From an uncultured Candidatus Saccharibacteria bacterium (GTDB lineage: Bacteria; Patescibacteriota; Saccharimonadia; Saccharimonadales; Saccharimonadaceae): a stretch of DNA of 64,000 bases. Positions 57,232-64,000 of the stretch are shown here, piece by piece. Within the stretch, counting starts at the first letter, position 1. Every line of letters starts with the position of its first letter. The notes beneath the pieces are model-generated. The model was not told the origin of the DNA. It did no database searches and saw only the letters and a program-made list of their open reading frames with translations. A program made the translations under genes and the position numbers. Location of the stretch: the NCBI GenBank assembly GCA_937859515.1, contig CALMAK010000005.1, positions 1 to 64,000 on the forward strand, given 5' to 3'.

Positions 57232-57765
57232 CTATACCTTGTGCGTCAAGACGTTCCGGCGCGTCCACTCGTAGAGCATAATCCCGCTTGCCACCCCTAC
57301 ATTAACGCTGCGAGTACTACCGAATTGTTCGATTGCAACCATTTTTTGGCTAGCGGTGATCATTTCTGGTGAAAGTCCAGGACCTTCTGCGCCAAATACA
57401 AGCACACAGTCACGCGGAAGTTCTGCGTCGGATAGGTCTATTGCACCCGGCTGATTGTCGACGGCAATGATCGGCCGCCGGTCCATCGACTTCACAAACT
57501 CGTCGATACTGGCATGATAATACACATGTAAATATTTGTCAGTGGCCATCGCCCCACGCTTGTTCCACTGCCGTCGGCCAATGACATGCACGGCCGCCAC
57601 GTTAAAGGCATTGGCGTTACGTACGATAGTTCCCATATTAAAATCACGCGTCAGATTCTCAACCGCCACGTGCACAGTGTGACGTGTACGATCGAGATCA
57701 GCCACAATTGCCTCTTCACTGAGGCCTTTATAGTTATCAACGAGGTTACGCGTGTCTTCTAACAT
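57232..57765 (-). CDS. TrmH/SpoU-family RNA 2'-O-methyltransferase
   Basis: This 177-residue SPOUT methyltransferase has all three motifs: FNMGTIVRNANAFNV (motif 1), LVFGAEGPGLS (motif 2) and SVNVGVASGIMLYEW (motif 3), forming the knotted SAM site. It methylates a ribose in tRNA or rRNA; the target is not determined. ATG 57765 is preferred: TATAAT ends 7 bases upstream; the more upstream in-frame ATG (57831) would overlap the divergent gene. Confidence 0.9.
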   Translation of the reverse strand: MLEDTRNLVDNYKGLSEEAIVADLDRTRHTVHVAVENLTRDFNMGTIVRNANAFNVAAVHVIGRRQWNKRGAMATDKYLHVYYHASIDEFVKSMDRRPIIAVDNQPGAIDLSDAELPRDCVLVFGAEGPGLSPEMITASQKMVAIEQFGSTRSVNVGVASGIMLYEWTRRNVLTHKV

Positions 57766-57772
57766 ATAACGT

Positions 57773-57782
57773 ATTATATACT
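57773..57782. promoter_or_regulatory. Overlapping divergent -10 elements
   Basis: Minus-strand TATAAT (57773-57778) for the trmH-type gene and plus-strand TATACT (57777-57782) for the methyltransferase share two base pairs. The start codons lie 7 and 6 bases away, only 23 bases apart, and both mRNAs should be leaderless. Confidence 0.65.
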
Positions 57783-57788
57783 GAAGAC

Positions 57789-58370
57789 ATGAAACTGCTA
57801 TCCGATCAGATTGACGAGCGCGAACTTGCAATAATTCTACGCGAACTAGAAAAGGTGCTCACCGCCGGTGTTGCTGGTGACGTGGTGGAGTTTGGTTGCT
57901 ATGTCGGCACCGCCAGTGTACCAGTGGGGCAACGATTAATGAGGACTGATAAAAAGCTATACTTATATGACTCCTTTGAGGGGTTGCCCGAAAAAACTCG
58001 TGAAGACGAGAGCCCGACTGGCGTGCAGTTTGTCGCTGGCGAATTACTCGCAACTAAAAAGCAATTGATAAAGAATTTCAAGCAAGCTCATGTACCACTT
58101 CCGGTCATCATAAAAGGATGGTTTAGCGACCTAACACCCACACACGTTCCTAACCAAATCGCCTTCGCGTACTTAGACGGAGACTACTATCATTCGGTGC
58201 TTGATCCTTTAAAACTGATCTGGGATCGCTTAGCACCAGGTGCTATCATTCTCGTCGACGACTATGCGAATGAAGCCCTGCCTGGCGCCGCCAAGGCAGT
58301 AGATGAATGGCTGCGCACTCACCCCTCTAAACTCCGTATCGAACATTCGCTAGCCATCATTACCACTTAG
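57789..58370 (+). CDS. TylF/macrocin O-methyltransferase-like SAM methyltransferase
   Basis: This 193-residue protein has the family's SAM loop GDVVEFGCYVGTAS (about residues 30-43), LYDSFEGLP (about residue 60) and the metal-binding AYLDGDYYHSV and LVDDYAN segments. TylF-type enzymes methylate sugar hydroxyls, often in surface polysaccharides or antibiotics; the substrate here is unknown. It overlaps the converging gene by 4 bases. Confidence 0.85.
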   Translation: MKLLSDQIDERELAIILRELEKVLTAGVAGDVVEFGCYVGTASVPVGQRLMRTDKKLYLYDSFEGLPEKTREDESPTGVQFVAGELLATKKQLIKNFKQAHVPLPVIIKGWFSDLTPTHVPNQIAFAYLDGDYYHSVLDPLKLIWDRLAPGAIILVDDYANEALPGAAKAVDEWLRTHPSKLRIEHSLAIITT

Positions 58371-58882
58371 CTGTCGAGCGGTTCAAGGCTAGGTCGCTCG
58401 ACTAATGCTCTCAACGACAATTGAAGGCGATCAATCCGCTGCTTGGCTGTGATATTCTCACGTAGCTGCGATCGTGAAGTTTTAGCGGCAGTTGTCATGT
58501 CACGCACATGTAAACTGCACTGCAAATCAGCGCAACATAAAAATCCTATCACATCTGAACGAGCGCGCTTTGTCTTAAAGGTAATATGTCCAGCGCGTGG
58601 CCCAGCCTGCCACGTTTTACAGAAATCACAAATGATTGGTTTCGATCGTCCTGTCGCCGCATTGCGGACAGCGCTGATTTCGTATGGCACCGCGTACAGA
58701 TGCTCGGACGATTCTATGAACAAGATTCCCGCCGTGCCATCTTTTGTGATGGCGGTGAACATATCGTATCCATCCCATGCGACGTCCATCAACGAGGCCA
58801 TGCTGAGGCGCCTCTTTAGAGCATTGCCCAGTCGCAACTGACGGACATACCTTTCAAAATCGCTCGGCGTTATGGCTCTCAT
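58367..58882 (-). CDS. EF-G-binding protein-type treble-clef zinc finger protein (FusB/FBP C-terminal-like)
   Basis: This 171-residue protein has ICDFCKTW (about residue 84) followed by LCCADLQCSLHVRD (about residues 115-128), the four-cysteine treble clef of the FBP/FusB C-terminal domain, which in FusB binds EF-G and aids its release from ribosomes. The N-terminal part is short and helical. It is one of the few zinc motifs kept in this window. The EF-G here has an unusual G4 motif, so the pairing is worth noting, but binding is inferred. CATACT lies 10 bases upstream of the ATG. Confidence 0.75.
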   Translation of the reverse strand: MRAITPSDFERYVRQLRLGNALKRRLSMASLMDVAWDGYDMFTAITKDGTAGILFIESSEHLYAVPYEISAVRNAATGRSKPIICDFCKTWQAGPRAGHITFKTKRARSDVIGFLCCADLQCSLHVRDMTTAAKTSRSQLRENITAKQRIDRLQLSLRALVERPSLEPLDS

Positions 58883-58954
58883 ATTACTAGCCAGTATGGC
58901 ATGTCATCCGTCCAATAACAATTTCAAACTAGGATTTTGATAGTTGGCAGGTAC

Positions 58955-59962
58955 TTACTGCCGCACAATCATCGCGACCGTCGCATCATCGTTATCTTTC
59001 CAATCCTCAAACGGCCATCGAATGCCGGGGTTAATCAATGATGTCAGAATGGCGCACTGCGAAAGTTTTTGGCGAGGTGGTAAATCAAGCGTACGAGCGT
59101 AGGGCTGTACGATATTACTCCATATCTCCCAGTCAAAACGTTCGCCCGTAAACAGATCGGGATTATCAAGCTCGGGACTGATGATCTCATCATGCCCAGC
59201 CAGCTGCTCTTGACGTAACCGGCCACCCAGTTCACTACCCAGTAGTCTCCTGATGTTTGCGACAAAGTTTTCATCATTCCTCCTAAGATTATCAAATAGC
59301 GGAAAATCATTGTCATGCGTTACCTCCAATTGACCTGTGTATAATAGCTCATTACCATACACCCAGTTGCCCAAGATGCCGTCGGTGCCAATATATACCT
59401 CTTTTTTCGGAGCATATGGAATGATCGCATGAAAATCAGCCATACTACGAGGTGGTATGCGACGAGTTGGCTTTCCCATATAATTTGCTGGATCTCCCCC
59501 GTCCATTCGACTAAGCTGCTGTTCGGCAATCATTTTCTCTTCATTATTTGTCGTATCATATGTCCAAATGCCCGTATCACCCACATTGGCTACCTCAAGC
59601 AGACCGTTGCGGATACGAAGCAATGCTCCCATACATAGGCTTGCCTCGGGATTCTGAGCCACCGCCTTGCCAGCCCGACGCATAACGTCCGCGCCCGAAA
59701 CATCACCATCATACACTTGATACTCGTGCCGCACTGTATCTGCCGCAGTGAGTGCTGCCTCCAGTGGCGACCCCATATCTTTTGTGCCACCCGCACCGTC
59801 AAATACGCCAATAACCCCGTACTGGGGCAATACAACAGCCGTATCCTCACCCACCACGACAATTTCGTCATCGACTTCGTATGCCTCACCGTTTACCGGA
59901 CGCCCTACCAGCGTATACTCTTCGCCACCCGCAAATACACCTTCTTTCGTCAAAAACTTCAT
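58955..59962 (-). CDS. PP2C-family serine/threonine phosphatase-like protein
   Basis: This 335-residue protein has the PPM metal motifs: GVFDGAGG (about residues 52-59), ANVGDTGIW (about residue 125), IGTDGILG (about residue 193) and the final DNDDATVAMI. It should be a Mg/Mn-dependent protein phosphatase in the cytoplasm. It is the last gene of a four-gene operon of phosphohydrolases, 9 bases after the metallophosphoesterase gene. No kinase lies in the window. Confidence 0.85.
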   Translation of the reverse strand: MKFLTKEGVFAGGEEYTLVGRPVNGEAYEVDDEIVVVGEDTAVVLPQYGVIGVFDGAGGTKDMGSPLEAALTAADTVRHEYQVYDGDVSGADVMRRAGKAVAQNPEASLCMGALLRIRNGLLEVANVGDTGIWTYDTTNNEEKMIAEQQLSRMDGGDPANYMGKPTRRIPPRSMADFHAIIPYAPKKEVYIGTDGILGNWVYGNELLYTGQLEVTHDNDFPLFDNLRRNDENFVANIRRLLGSELGGRLRQEQLAGHDEIISPELDNPDLFTGERFDWEIWSNIVQPYARTLDLPPRQKLSQCAILTSLINPGIRWPFEDWKDNDDATVAMIVRQ

Positions 59963-59971
59963 GTGTGACTA

Positions 59972-60892
59972 TTACACCTCCCGGTTGTTCGGTATCGATT
60001 CTCTTGGGATTTCAATGATTTCTCCGTCCCAATCTTGCCAAACAAACGCCGGCGCACGCGTAGGAGCGTTCAGTGTACTGGCAAGCCGTATTCGCCTCCC
60101 GTCATGCAGCGAACGCTCGTCATGCTTCTGGCGCTTGCCGCCAAGTACATGGGCGTGTCCAGATACGACCGTTTTGTCGGTATGATATATTGGCGCCGTA
60201 CTAGTTGCCAACTTCATACTGAACCACTGTGGAGGGCGGTCGTAAAAAAGCCCGTCGTCCATTTCTTTACTGACCTCATTGAGATAGTTCCGCTGCACCT
60301 CCCACGAGACGTTCGGCAACACACCAGCGTGGGTGGCAATAAACGAGTCTGTCTCAAAATACGGCGTTGCACTGGTGAGAATAGCGAGGTGCCCGGCCCT
60401 GGCCATGCGCCGCCGAAGCTCCTTGGCTGTCGTATGATCTCGACGAGAAGGATCCATACCGTACGAAACTAAAACATTCCTTTCGATAGCAGTCGCCGAG
60501 TCATTGCCCAGCCACTCCTTGGTCAGCGACTCTCTAAAACCGGGATCATTAGCACTACTACTGGCATGAAACAGCCACTCATGGTTGGCCATTGTGACTA
60601 CCGCCCGACCACCTAGATTTTTTATAATATCCAGCGTCTTAAAAACACCTTTTTCCGGATCATTAATCACCCCTTTCCTATCAAGAATATCGCCCAAAAA
60701 GACAAACCCTACATCTGGATCGTCATAATATCGGTCGACGATCGCCCCCAACACCTCATGCTCGCCGTGCATGTCAGGCACAACAACGTGACGGTCGGCA
60801 TACTGTTCACGCACCAGATGAAGCTTTGGTAGGGCTCTTTGAGGGAGCACCTCAAAATGCGAAGGTGCGATTCGCTCAAGCGCGAGACTCAT
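59972..60892 (-). CDS. Calcineurin-like metallophosphoesterase (PPP-type fold)
   Basis: This 306-residue protein has PDMHGEHEVL (DxH motif, residues 40-42), FLGDILDRKG (GDxxDR, residue 67 on), ANHEWLF (GNHE-type with Ala for Gly, about residue 98), ATHAG and SGHAH. The order matches PPP phosphatases and bacterial homologs such as PrpA. It overlaps the upstream HD gene by 17 bases. Confidence 0.85.
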   Translation of the reverse strand: MSLALERIAPSHFEVLPQRALPKLHLVREQYADRHVVVPDMHGEHEVLGAIVDRYYDDPDVGFVFLGDILDRKGVINDPEKGVFKTLDIIKNLGGRAVVTMANHEWLFHASSSANDPGFRESLTKEWLGNDSATAIERNVLVSYGMDPSRRDHTTAKELRRRMARAGHLAILTSATPYFETDSFIATHAGVLPNVSWEVQRNYLNEVSKEMDDGLFYDRPPQWFSMKLATSTAPIYHTDKTVVSGHAHVLGGKRQKHDERSLHDGRRIRLASTLNAPTRAPAFVWQDWDGEIIEIPRESIPNNREV

Positions 60893-61604
60893 TGCTACCC
60901 CCTACTTCCACATTCGAGGCTTCGACCGCCTTATAAGGGACACCTTCCTGTATGATAGCTTGAATACCCGAGTACTTCACGGCATACACAGCCAACGTTG
61001 CATATGATTGGGTTTGCATCGCAGACTCAAACCCAAGTAATCCACCAGCCAAATGCTCGGTTGTCGGCCGATCAAACGGCAACCTAACCAACCGCGCAGC
61101 AATCGCCCTCCCCATGTATCCCGCCCGCATTGCCGTCGTGTTATATCCTACATACTCAATGGCCCTAAACGTATCGCCAAGCGCTTCGTCTTCTTTATCC
61201 AAAACCTTCCATACGGTATCAGAAAGCTCTTCCCCTTCGTACTTACCAAGTAGATCTTCAGCAATCAGCCTAAAACTTGCCTGTTCGCGTCTATCGTCCT
61301 CTGCCGTCTTAAAAGGCAAAGGAATATCCCCCTCAATCGCTTCACCCCAATCATGGGTCATGGCGGTAACCAGCAAAGTGTTGGTATCTTCTTCCGAAAG
61401 ACCCTCTGCAGTGCTAAAGCGCCCAGTCAGGCGGTGGGTGTGCGGCATATGCCGCAGATTATTGACATCATCGCCCAGAACATCGACCCACGTCTGATTG
61501 TCGATATCTACTGGCTTGAAGTCGGCGAACCGTATACCACGATCAAGCGTCTGACCGTAGTCACTTCTGGAAAATATATGATGGAGTTGTTCTGGAGATT
61601 TCAT
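60876..61604 (-). CDS. HD-domain phosphohydrolase
   Basis: This 242-residue protein contains MPHTHRLTG and AMTHDWGEAIEGD (about residues 84-96), the metal-binding His and His-Asp doublet of HD-superfamily hydrolases such as 5'-nucleotidases or dNTPases. The final HD-family Asp may be in the C-terminal half. The substrate is probably a nucleotide but is not determined. It overlaps both neighbours. Confidence 0.8.
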   Translation of the reverse strand: MKSPEQLHHIFSRSDYGQTLDRGIRFADFKPVDIDNQTWVDVLGDDVNNLRHMPHTHRLTGRFSTAEGLSEEDTNTLLVTAMTHDWGEAIEGDIPLPFKTAEDDRREQASFRLIAEDLLGKYEGEELSDTVWKVLDKEDEALGDTFRAIEYVGYNTTAMRAGYMGRAIAARLVRLPFDRPTTEHLAGGLLGFESAMQTQSYATLAVYAVKYSGIQAIIQEGVPYKAVEASNVEVGGSNESRA

Positions 61605-62992
61605 GCTGCGTTCCTTACTTCAGGCGCTGCCGGATACTCCCGAATCTTCATTCCTGGCTCAAACTGCTCCCACGTCCTCTCAGCCTGAGGGCGCGGCTCG
61701 TACCATTTTCCGTTATAGAATGCCTTGTAGCCGTCATTATGGTCGATGATGACCTGTTCGACGTTAAATGCGCCGTTTCCTTCAGTGTAATGAACAACGC
61801 CGATACCGTTTTGCCAATTTTCTTGATGAGGAACAATCTCCCCATGCGTGTCCACGGCATTGTGATAACTTGGTACAGCTCCCTGTGTATTTGCTAGGCA
61901 GCCATTACTGAATGCCTGAATCACCCTGCCGCCAAGCGTTCGCATCTCCCGCTCCATGCGGTGAGTGTGGTGGAACATGACTGACTGATCGGGAAATTGC
62001 CTTAAATATTCTTGCGCGGTCGAGCCGTTGTTCTTTGACTTGTCGCCGTGAAAGGTAATCAAGCGATCATTAACGCGGTACATTGCTGCCGCGTAACCCG
62101 CGATATAATCTATATCGAGTGCCTTCAAGCCAAGTGCACGCTCAATAGATAGCAGCGGATACCCTTCTGGATCATCCGCCGGACGCACCTCTGCCAGATG
62201 CGGTGCGTGCTTCAGCAAAAATTTATCCCATCGCTCGACATGGTTTGACGATACCATTGGAATCTCTGCATTTTGGTTATCGGCACGAAGTTGCGCTAGC
62301 AATCGATGCAAGCCCAAAACGCTACGCCGAACACTGTGCGGACCCATGAAGTGTGTCGAGTCTGCATCGAAACGTCCAAGTTCGGGGAGATCAAGCTCAT
62401 CACCACCAGACACAATAACGTCCGGCTGGATATCCTTGGTAATCTGCAATGCGACGTCAATCGCCCGAGGGTCGTGCACCGGAGTAAAGCTGCCGTCACG
62501 ATGCTCACGAAGTGCATACTGTATATCTGGCAGGTCAACTAGTACTTTTTCGTGTCGTACTTTTCGTGGTTTCGACTGCGTTTTTCTAATGTTCACCGGT
62601 GGTGGAGTAATAATGAATTCTGAGAGGTCGACGTCTCGAGTTTGTGGTCGTATATCATAGCGACGGGCGCGGCTGGGAACCACCTCGATATCATTCACCG
62701 TGTGAGATTTGCCATCCTCACCAACCTCGATACGTTTCTTCTTTACCGCCGTCTCCCAATAAGAAAAACTTGCTCGCGGGACGCTGAGCAAGTCAAATGG
62801 TGTGAGACCCTGCGCATTCATATCATCAGCCAAAAGCTGCAACTCATCAAGAGGATTATCGATCTCGGGAGCATCATCAAGCGGAGTAAAGTCAAAGTAA
62901 TGCGCTAGCAGACTGGCAGTTATCGCTCGTTTTTCTTGCTGATCCTCCTGGGATGTTTCTGTTGTTGTTGGCATACGCTCTCGATTTGACAT
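61601..62992 (-). CDS. Metallophosphoesterase domain protein with N-terminal extension
   Basis: This 463-residue protein has a metallophosphoesterase core from about residue 150: DIQ, VIVSGGDELDLPELG, VSSNHVERW, ITFHGDK and FHHTHR. The DxH motif reads DIQ, with Gln in place of His. The 140 residues before it are a lineage-specific region with a Lys/Arg-rich stretch. Similar enzymes occur in phages and may act on nucleic acids or nucleotides. It is the first gene of the operon; GGGAG lies about 13 bases before the ATG. Confidence 0.75.
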   Translation of the reverse strand: MSNRERMPTTTETSQEDQQEKRAITASLLAHYFDFTPLDDAPEIDNPLDELQLLADDMNAQGLTPFDLLSVPRASFSYWETAVKKKRIEVGEDGKSHTVNDIEVVPSRARRYDIRPQTRDVDLSEFIITPPPVNIRKTQSKPRKVRHEKVLVDLPDIQYALREHRDGSFTPVHDPRAIDVALQITKDIQPDVIVSGGDELDLPELGRFDADSTHFMGPHSVRRSVLGLHRLLAQLRADNQNAEIPMVSSNHVERWDKFLLKHAPHLAEVRPADDPEGYPLLSIERALGLKALDIDYIAGYAAAMYRVNDRLITFHGDKSKNNGSTAQEYLRQFPDQSVMFHHTHRMEREMRTLGGRVIQAFSNGCLANTQGAVPSYHNAVDTHGEIVPHQENWQNGIGVVHYTEGNGAFNVEQVIIDHNDGYKAFYNGKWYEPRPQAERTWEQFEPGMKIREYPAAPEVRNAA

Positions 62993-63067
62993 ATTGCTCT
63001 TTCTCCCTTTCCTCTAGCTTCACCGTTCACTATGGCAATGATGTCGACAAATATCAGCCACTTGTTA

Positions 63068-63123
63068 TTGACTCAGGACGTGATGAGTCAACCCGTACTG
63101 ACTCGATTATGCTTGCCTTGACA
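63068..63123. promoter_or_regulatory. Palindromic operator and promoter between divergent genes
   Basis: TTGACTCA-N8-TGAGTCAA (63068-63091) is a perfect palindrome; a third half-site TGACTC lies at 63099-63104. The plus-strand -35 TTGACA is at 63118-63123, with a weak -10 (CATAGT) 19 bases on. The site is suited to control both the phosphohydrolase operon and the Nudix gene. Confidence 0.6.
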
Positions 63124-63182
63124 CCTCGGGAAAGGGTATCCTCATAGTAGATACGTAAGAATCTATCGTAGATAGGGGAGTT

Positions 63183-63914
63183 ATGGACCATCGGTTTGAC
63201 CTACACCATATTCAACGCGGCATCATCTTAAGCCTCGTCACAAGCTCCCCTCTGACATTCACCGAATTGCAACCACCTCGCATTCCAAATAATACCTTTT
63301 CGTACCACTTAAAAAAGCTTATCGAGAGTGGCTACATCGAACACGCTCCGTCGCAATCTGGCTATGTCCCTACTCGCAAAGCCCTGAAACTGGTAGCGGT
63401 CAACGGAGACCAAAAGCGTCGCGTACAGTCACCGGCACTTATCACAATGTTTTACGTTACCAATGATGAAGGTGAAGTTTTATTACTTAACCGTAACATT
63501 GACCCGTTCCAAGGTTGGTACAGCCTACCATCAGGATCCGTGCATTTTGGCGAATCGCTTGACGAAGCAGCTCGGCGCGAATTGTTCGAAAAAACCGGCA
63601 TTACGGCGGCAAAAGAGCTGCACTCAATCGGCATACTTGACTTTCAATATCGCGAAGAAGGCACGGATGATTTGTTCGTCCATGCACTGGCATTTCTTTA
63701 CAGTTTTCACTATTCCGATACAAAAATGGTCATTCATGACAAGCCAACCCGTTTTGGCCAGTTGTCATGGTCGCGTCTTGGGCGACAGCATATTCTGCCT
63801 GAGGTTATTGCGGCAAAAGAAATCGCCCAAAGTAGCGAATTTATTAAAAAATCAGTGCAATTTGTCGAGCCAGCACATATGCCAGTATTCACTCTTTCGG
63901 ACAGTCAAAAATAA
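63183..63914 (+). CDS. Winged-helix Nudix protein, possible transcription regulator
   Basis: This 243-residue protein has an N-terminal ArsR-like winged-helix domain (about residues 1-75; FSYHLKKLIESGYIEH as recognition helix) and a C-terminal Nudix domain (about residues 87-215). The Nudix box reads G-x5-E-x7-RELFEKTGI: the second Glu of the EE pair, a metal ligand in MutT, is Lys, so catalysis is doubtful. This suggests a regulator that senses a nucleotide-like ligand, such as ADP-ribose, as NrtR does with the reverse domain order. GGGGAG precedes the ATG. A palindrome upstream may be its operator. Confidence 0.8.
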   Translation: MDHRFDLHHIQRGIILSLVTSSPLTFTELQPPRIPNNTFSYHLKKLIESGYIEHAPSQSGYVPTRKALKLVAVNGDQKRRVQSPALITMFYVTNDEGEVLLLNRNIDPFQGWYSLPSGSVHFGESLDEAARRELFEKTGITAAKELHSIGILDFQYREEGTDDLFVHALAFLYSFHYSDTKMVIHDKPTRFGQLSWSRLGRQHILPEVIAAKEIAQSSEFIKKSVQFVEPAHMPVFTLSDSQK

Positions 63915-63935
63915 CCTAGTCCATCGTTATTGACT

Positions 63936-63959
63936 CAGTCGCATATGACTGCTTTTTTT
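63936..63959 (+). terminator. Terminator of the winged-helix Nudix gene
   Basis: Stem CAGTC/GACTG with a 6-base loop, then CTTTTTTT. The 13 bases GTTATTGACTCAG just before it (63926-63938) also occur in the operator region at 63064-63076. Confidence 0.75.
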
Positions 63960-64000
63960 ATATCTCTATGTGATGCTAAGAATGTATGAGCGAGCGAGGC

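Noticed and set aside
1-64000. Recoded UGA as in Gracilibacteria/SR1
   Set aside because: TGA ends several genes cleanly (for example the pseudouridine synthase and gene C) and no conserved Gly position is read by in-frame TGA.
1-64000. rRNA, tRNA, tmRNA, RNase P RNA, CRISPR arrays and insertion sequences
   Set aside because: Intergenic gaps were read for cloverleaf-like TTCGA arms, regular repeats and transposase ORFs; none was found. A covariance search would be decisive.

Overview
The window looks like part of a small Candidate Phyla Radiation genome, most likely a Candidatus Saccharibacteria (TM7) relative. The reasons are: a near-complete ribosomal protein and RNA polymerase gene set with no uL30 gene between rpsE and rplO; zinc-free forms of S4, S14, L36 and the beta' subunit; many lineage-specific proteins of unknown function; and tight 1 to 4 base overlaps between genes. 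TGA is used as stop (for example where the pseudouridine synthase stop overlaps the next ATG), so this is not a code-25 lineage such as Gracilibacteria/SR1. The assignment is inferred from gene content only. No rRNA, tRNA, IS element or CRISPR array was seen.

Layout. 1-4 kb: TPR protein, clamp-loader delta', pseudouridine synthase, trpS and a small ORF; then a VanX-like dipeptidase. 4.9-9 kb: infA-rpmJ-rpsM-rpsK-rpsD-rpoA-rplQ-rplM-rpsI. 9-13 kb: secY with a sortase, then a type IV pilin fused to an RCC1 propeller. 13-15 kb: rplF-rplR-rpsE-rplO under its own promoter. 15-21.6 kb: accessory genes splitting rplF from rpsH (histidine phosphatase, MazG-like and ITPase-like nucleotide sanitation enzymes, IMPase, membrane proteins, GC-rich orphan genes). 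21.6-28.3 kb: rplC to rpsH, 15 ribosomal genes from one promoter. 28.5-34.5 kb: rpsJ, tuf and fusA as separate units with unknown genes between. 34.5-38.7 kb: three unknown proteins and YajQ. 38.7-44.2 kb: a membrane protein, a heterodimeric ABC exporter, rpsG and rpsL. 45-55 kb: rpoC, rpoB, clpP, tig, with two more GC-rich genes. 55-58.9 kb: hisS with an attenuator-like leader, TrmH, a TylF-like methyltransferase, an EF-G-binding-type zinc protein. 59-64 kb: a PP2C/metallophosphoesterase/HD operon divergent from a winged-helix Nudix protein.

Expression signals fall into two styles. Most ribosomal operons start with good -35/-10 promoters and leaders of roughly 90 to 130 bases. Many single genes instead have a -10 hexamer 6 or 7 bases before the start codon, which implies leaderless mRNAs. 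Four compact GC-rich genes (18217-18537, 19522-20007, 45148-45318, 52891-53166) stand apart from their neighbours in codon use and end in long perfect hairpins.

The most notable signals are: a histidine-codon leader peptide plus terminator ahead of hisS; a CIRCE-type HrcA operator on clpP that also forms the tig terminator; loss of both RpoC zinc sites together with zinc-free S4, S14 and L36; an EF-G whose guanine-recognition motif reads NKIN; the pilin-RCC1 fusion; and a winged-helix Nudix protein with a degenerate Nudix box beside a palindromic operator.
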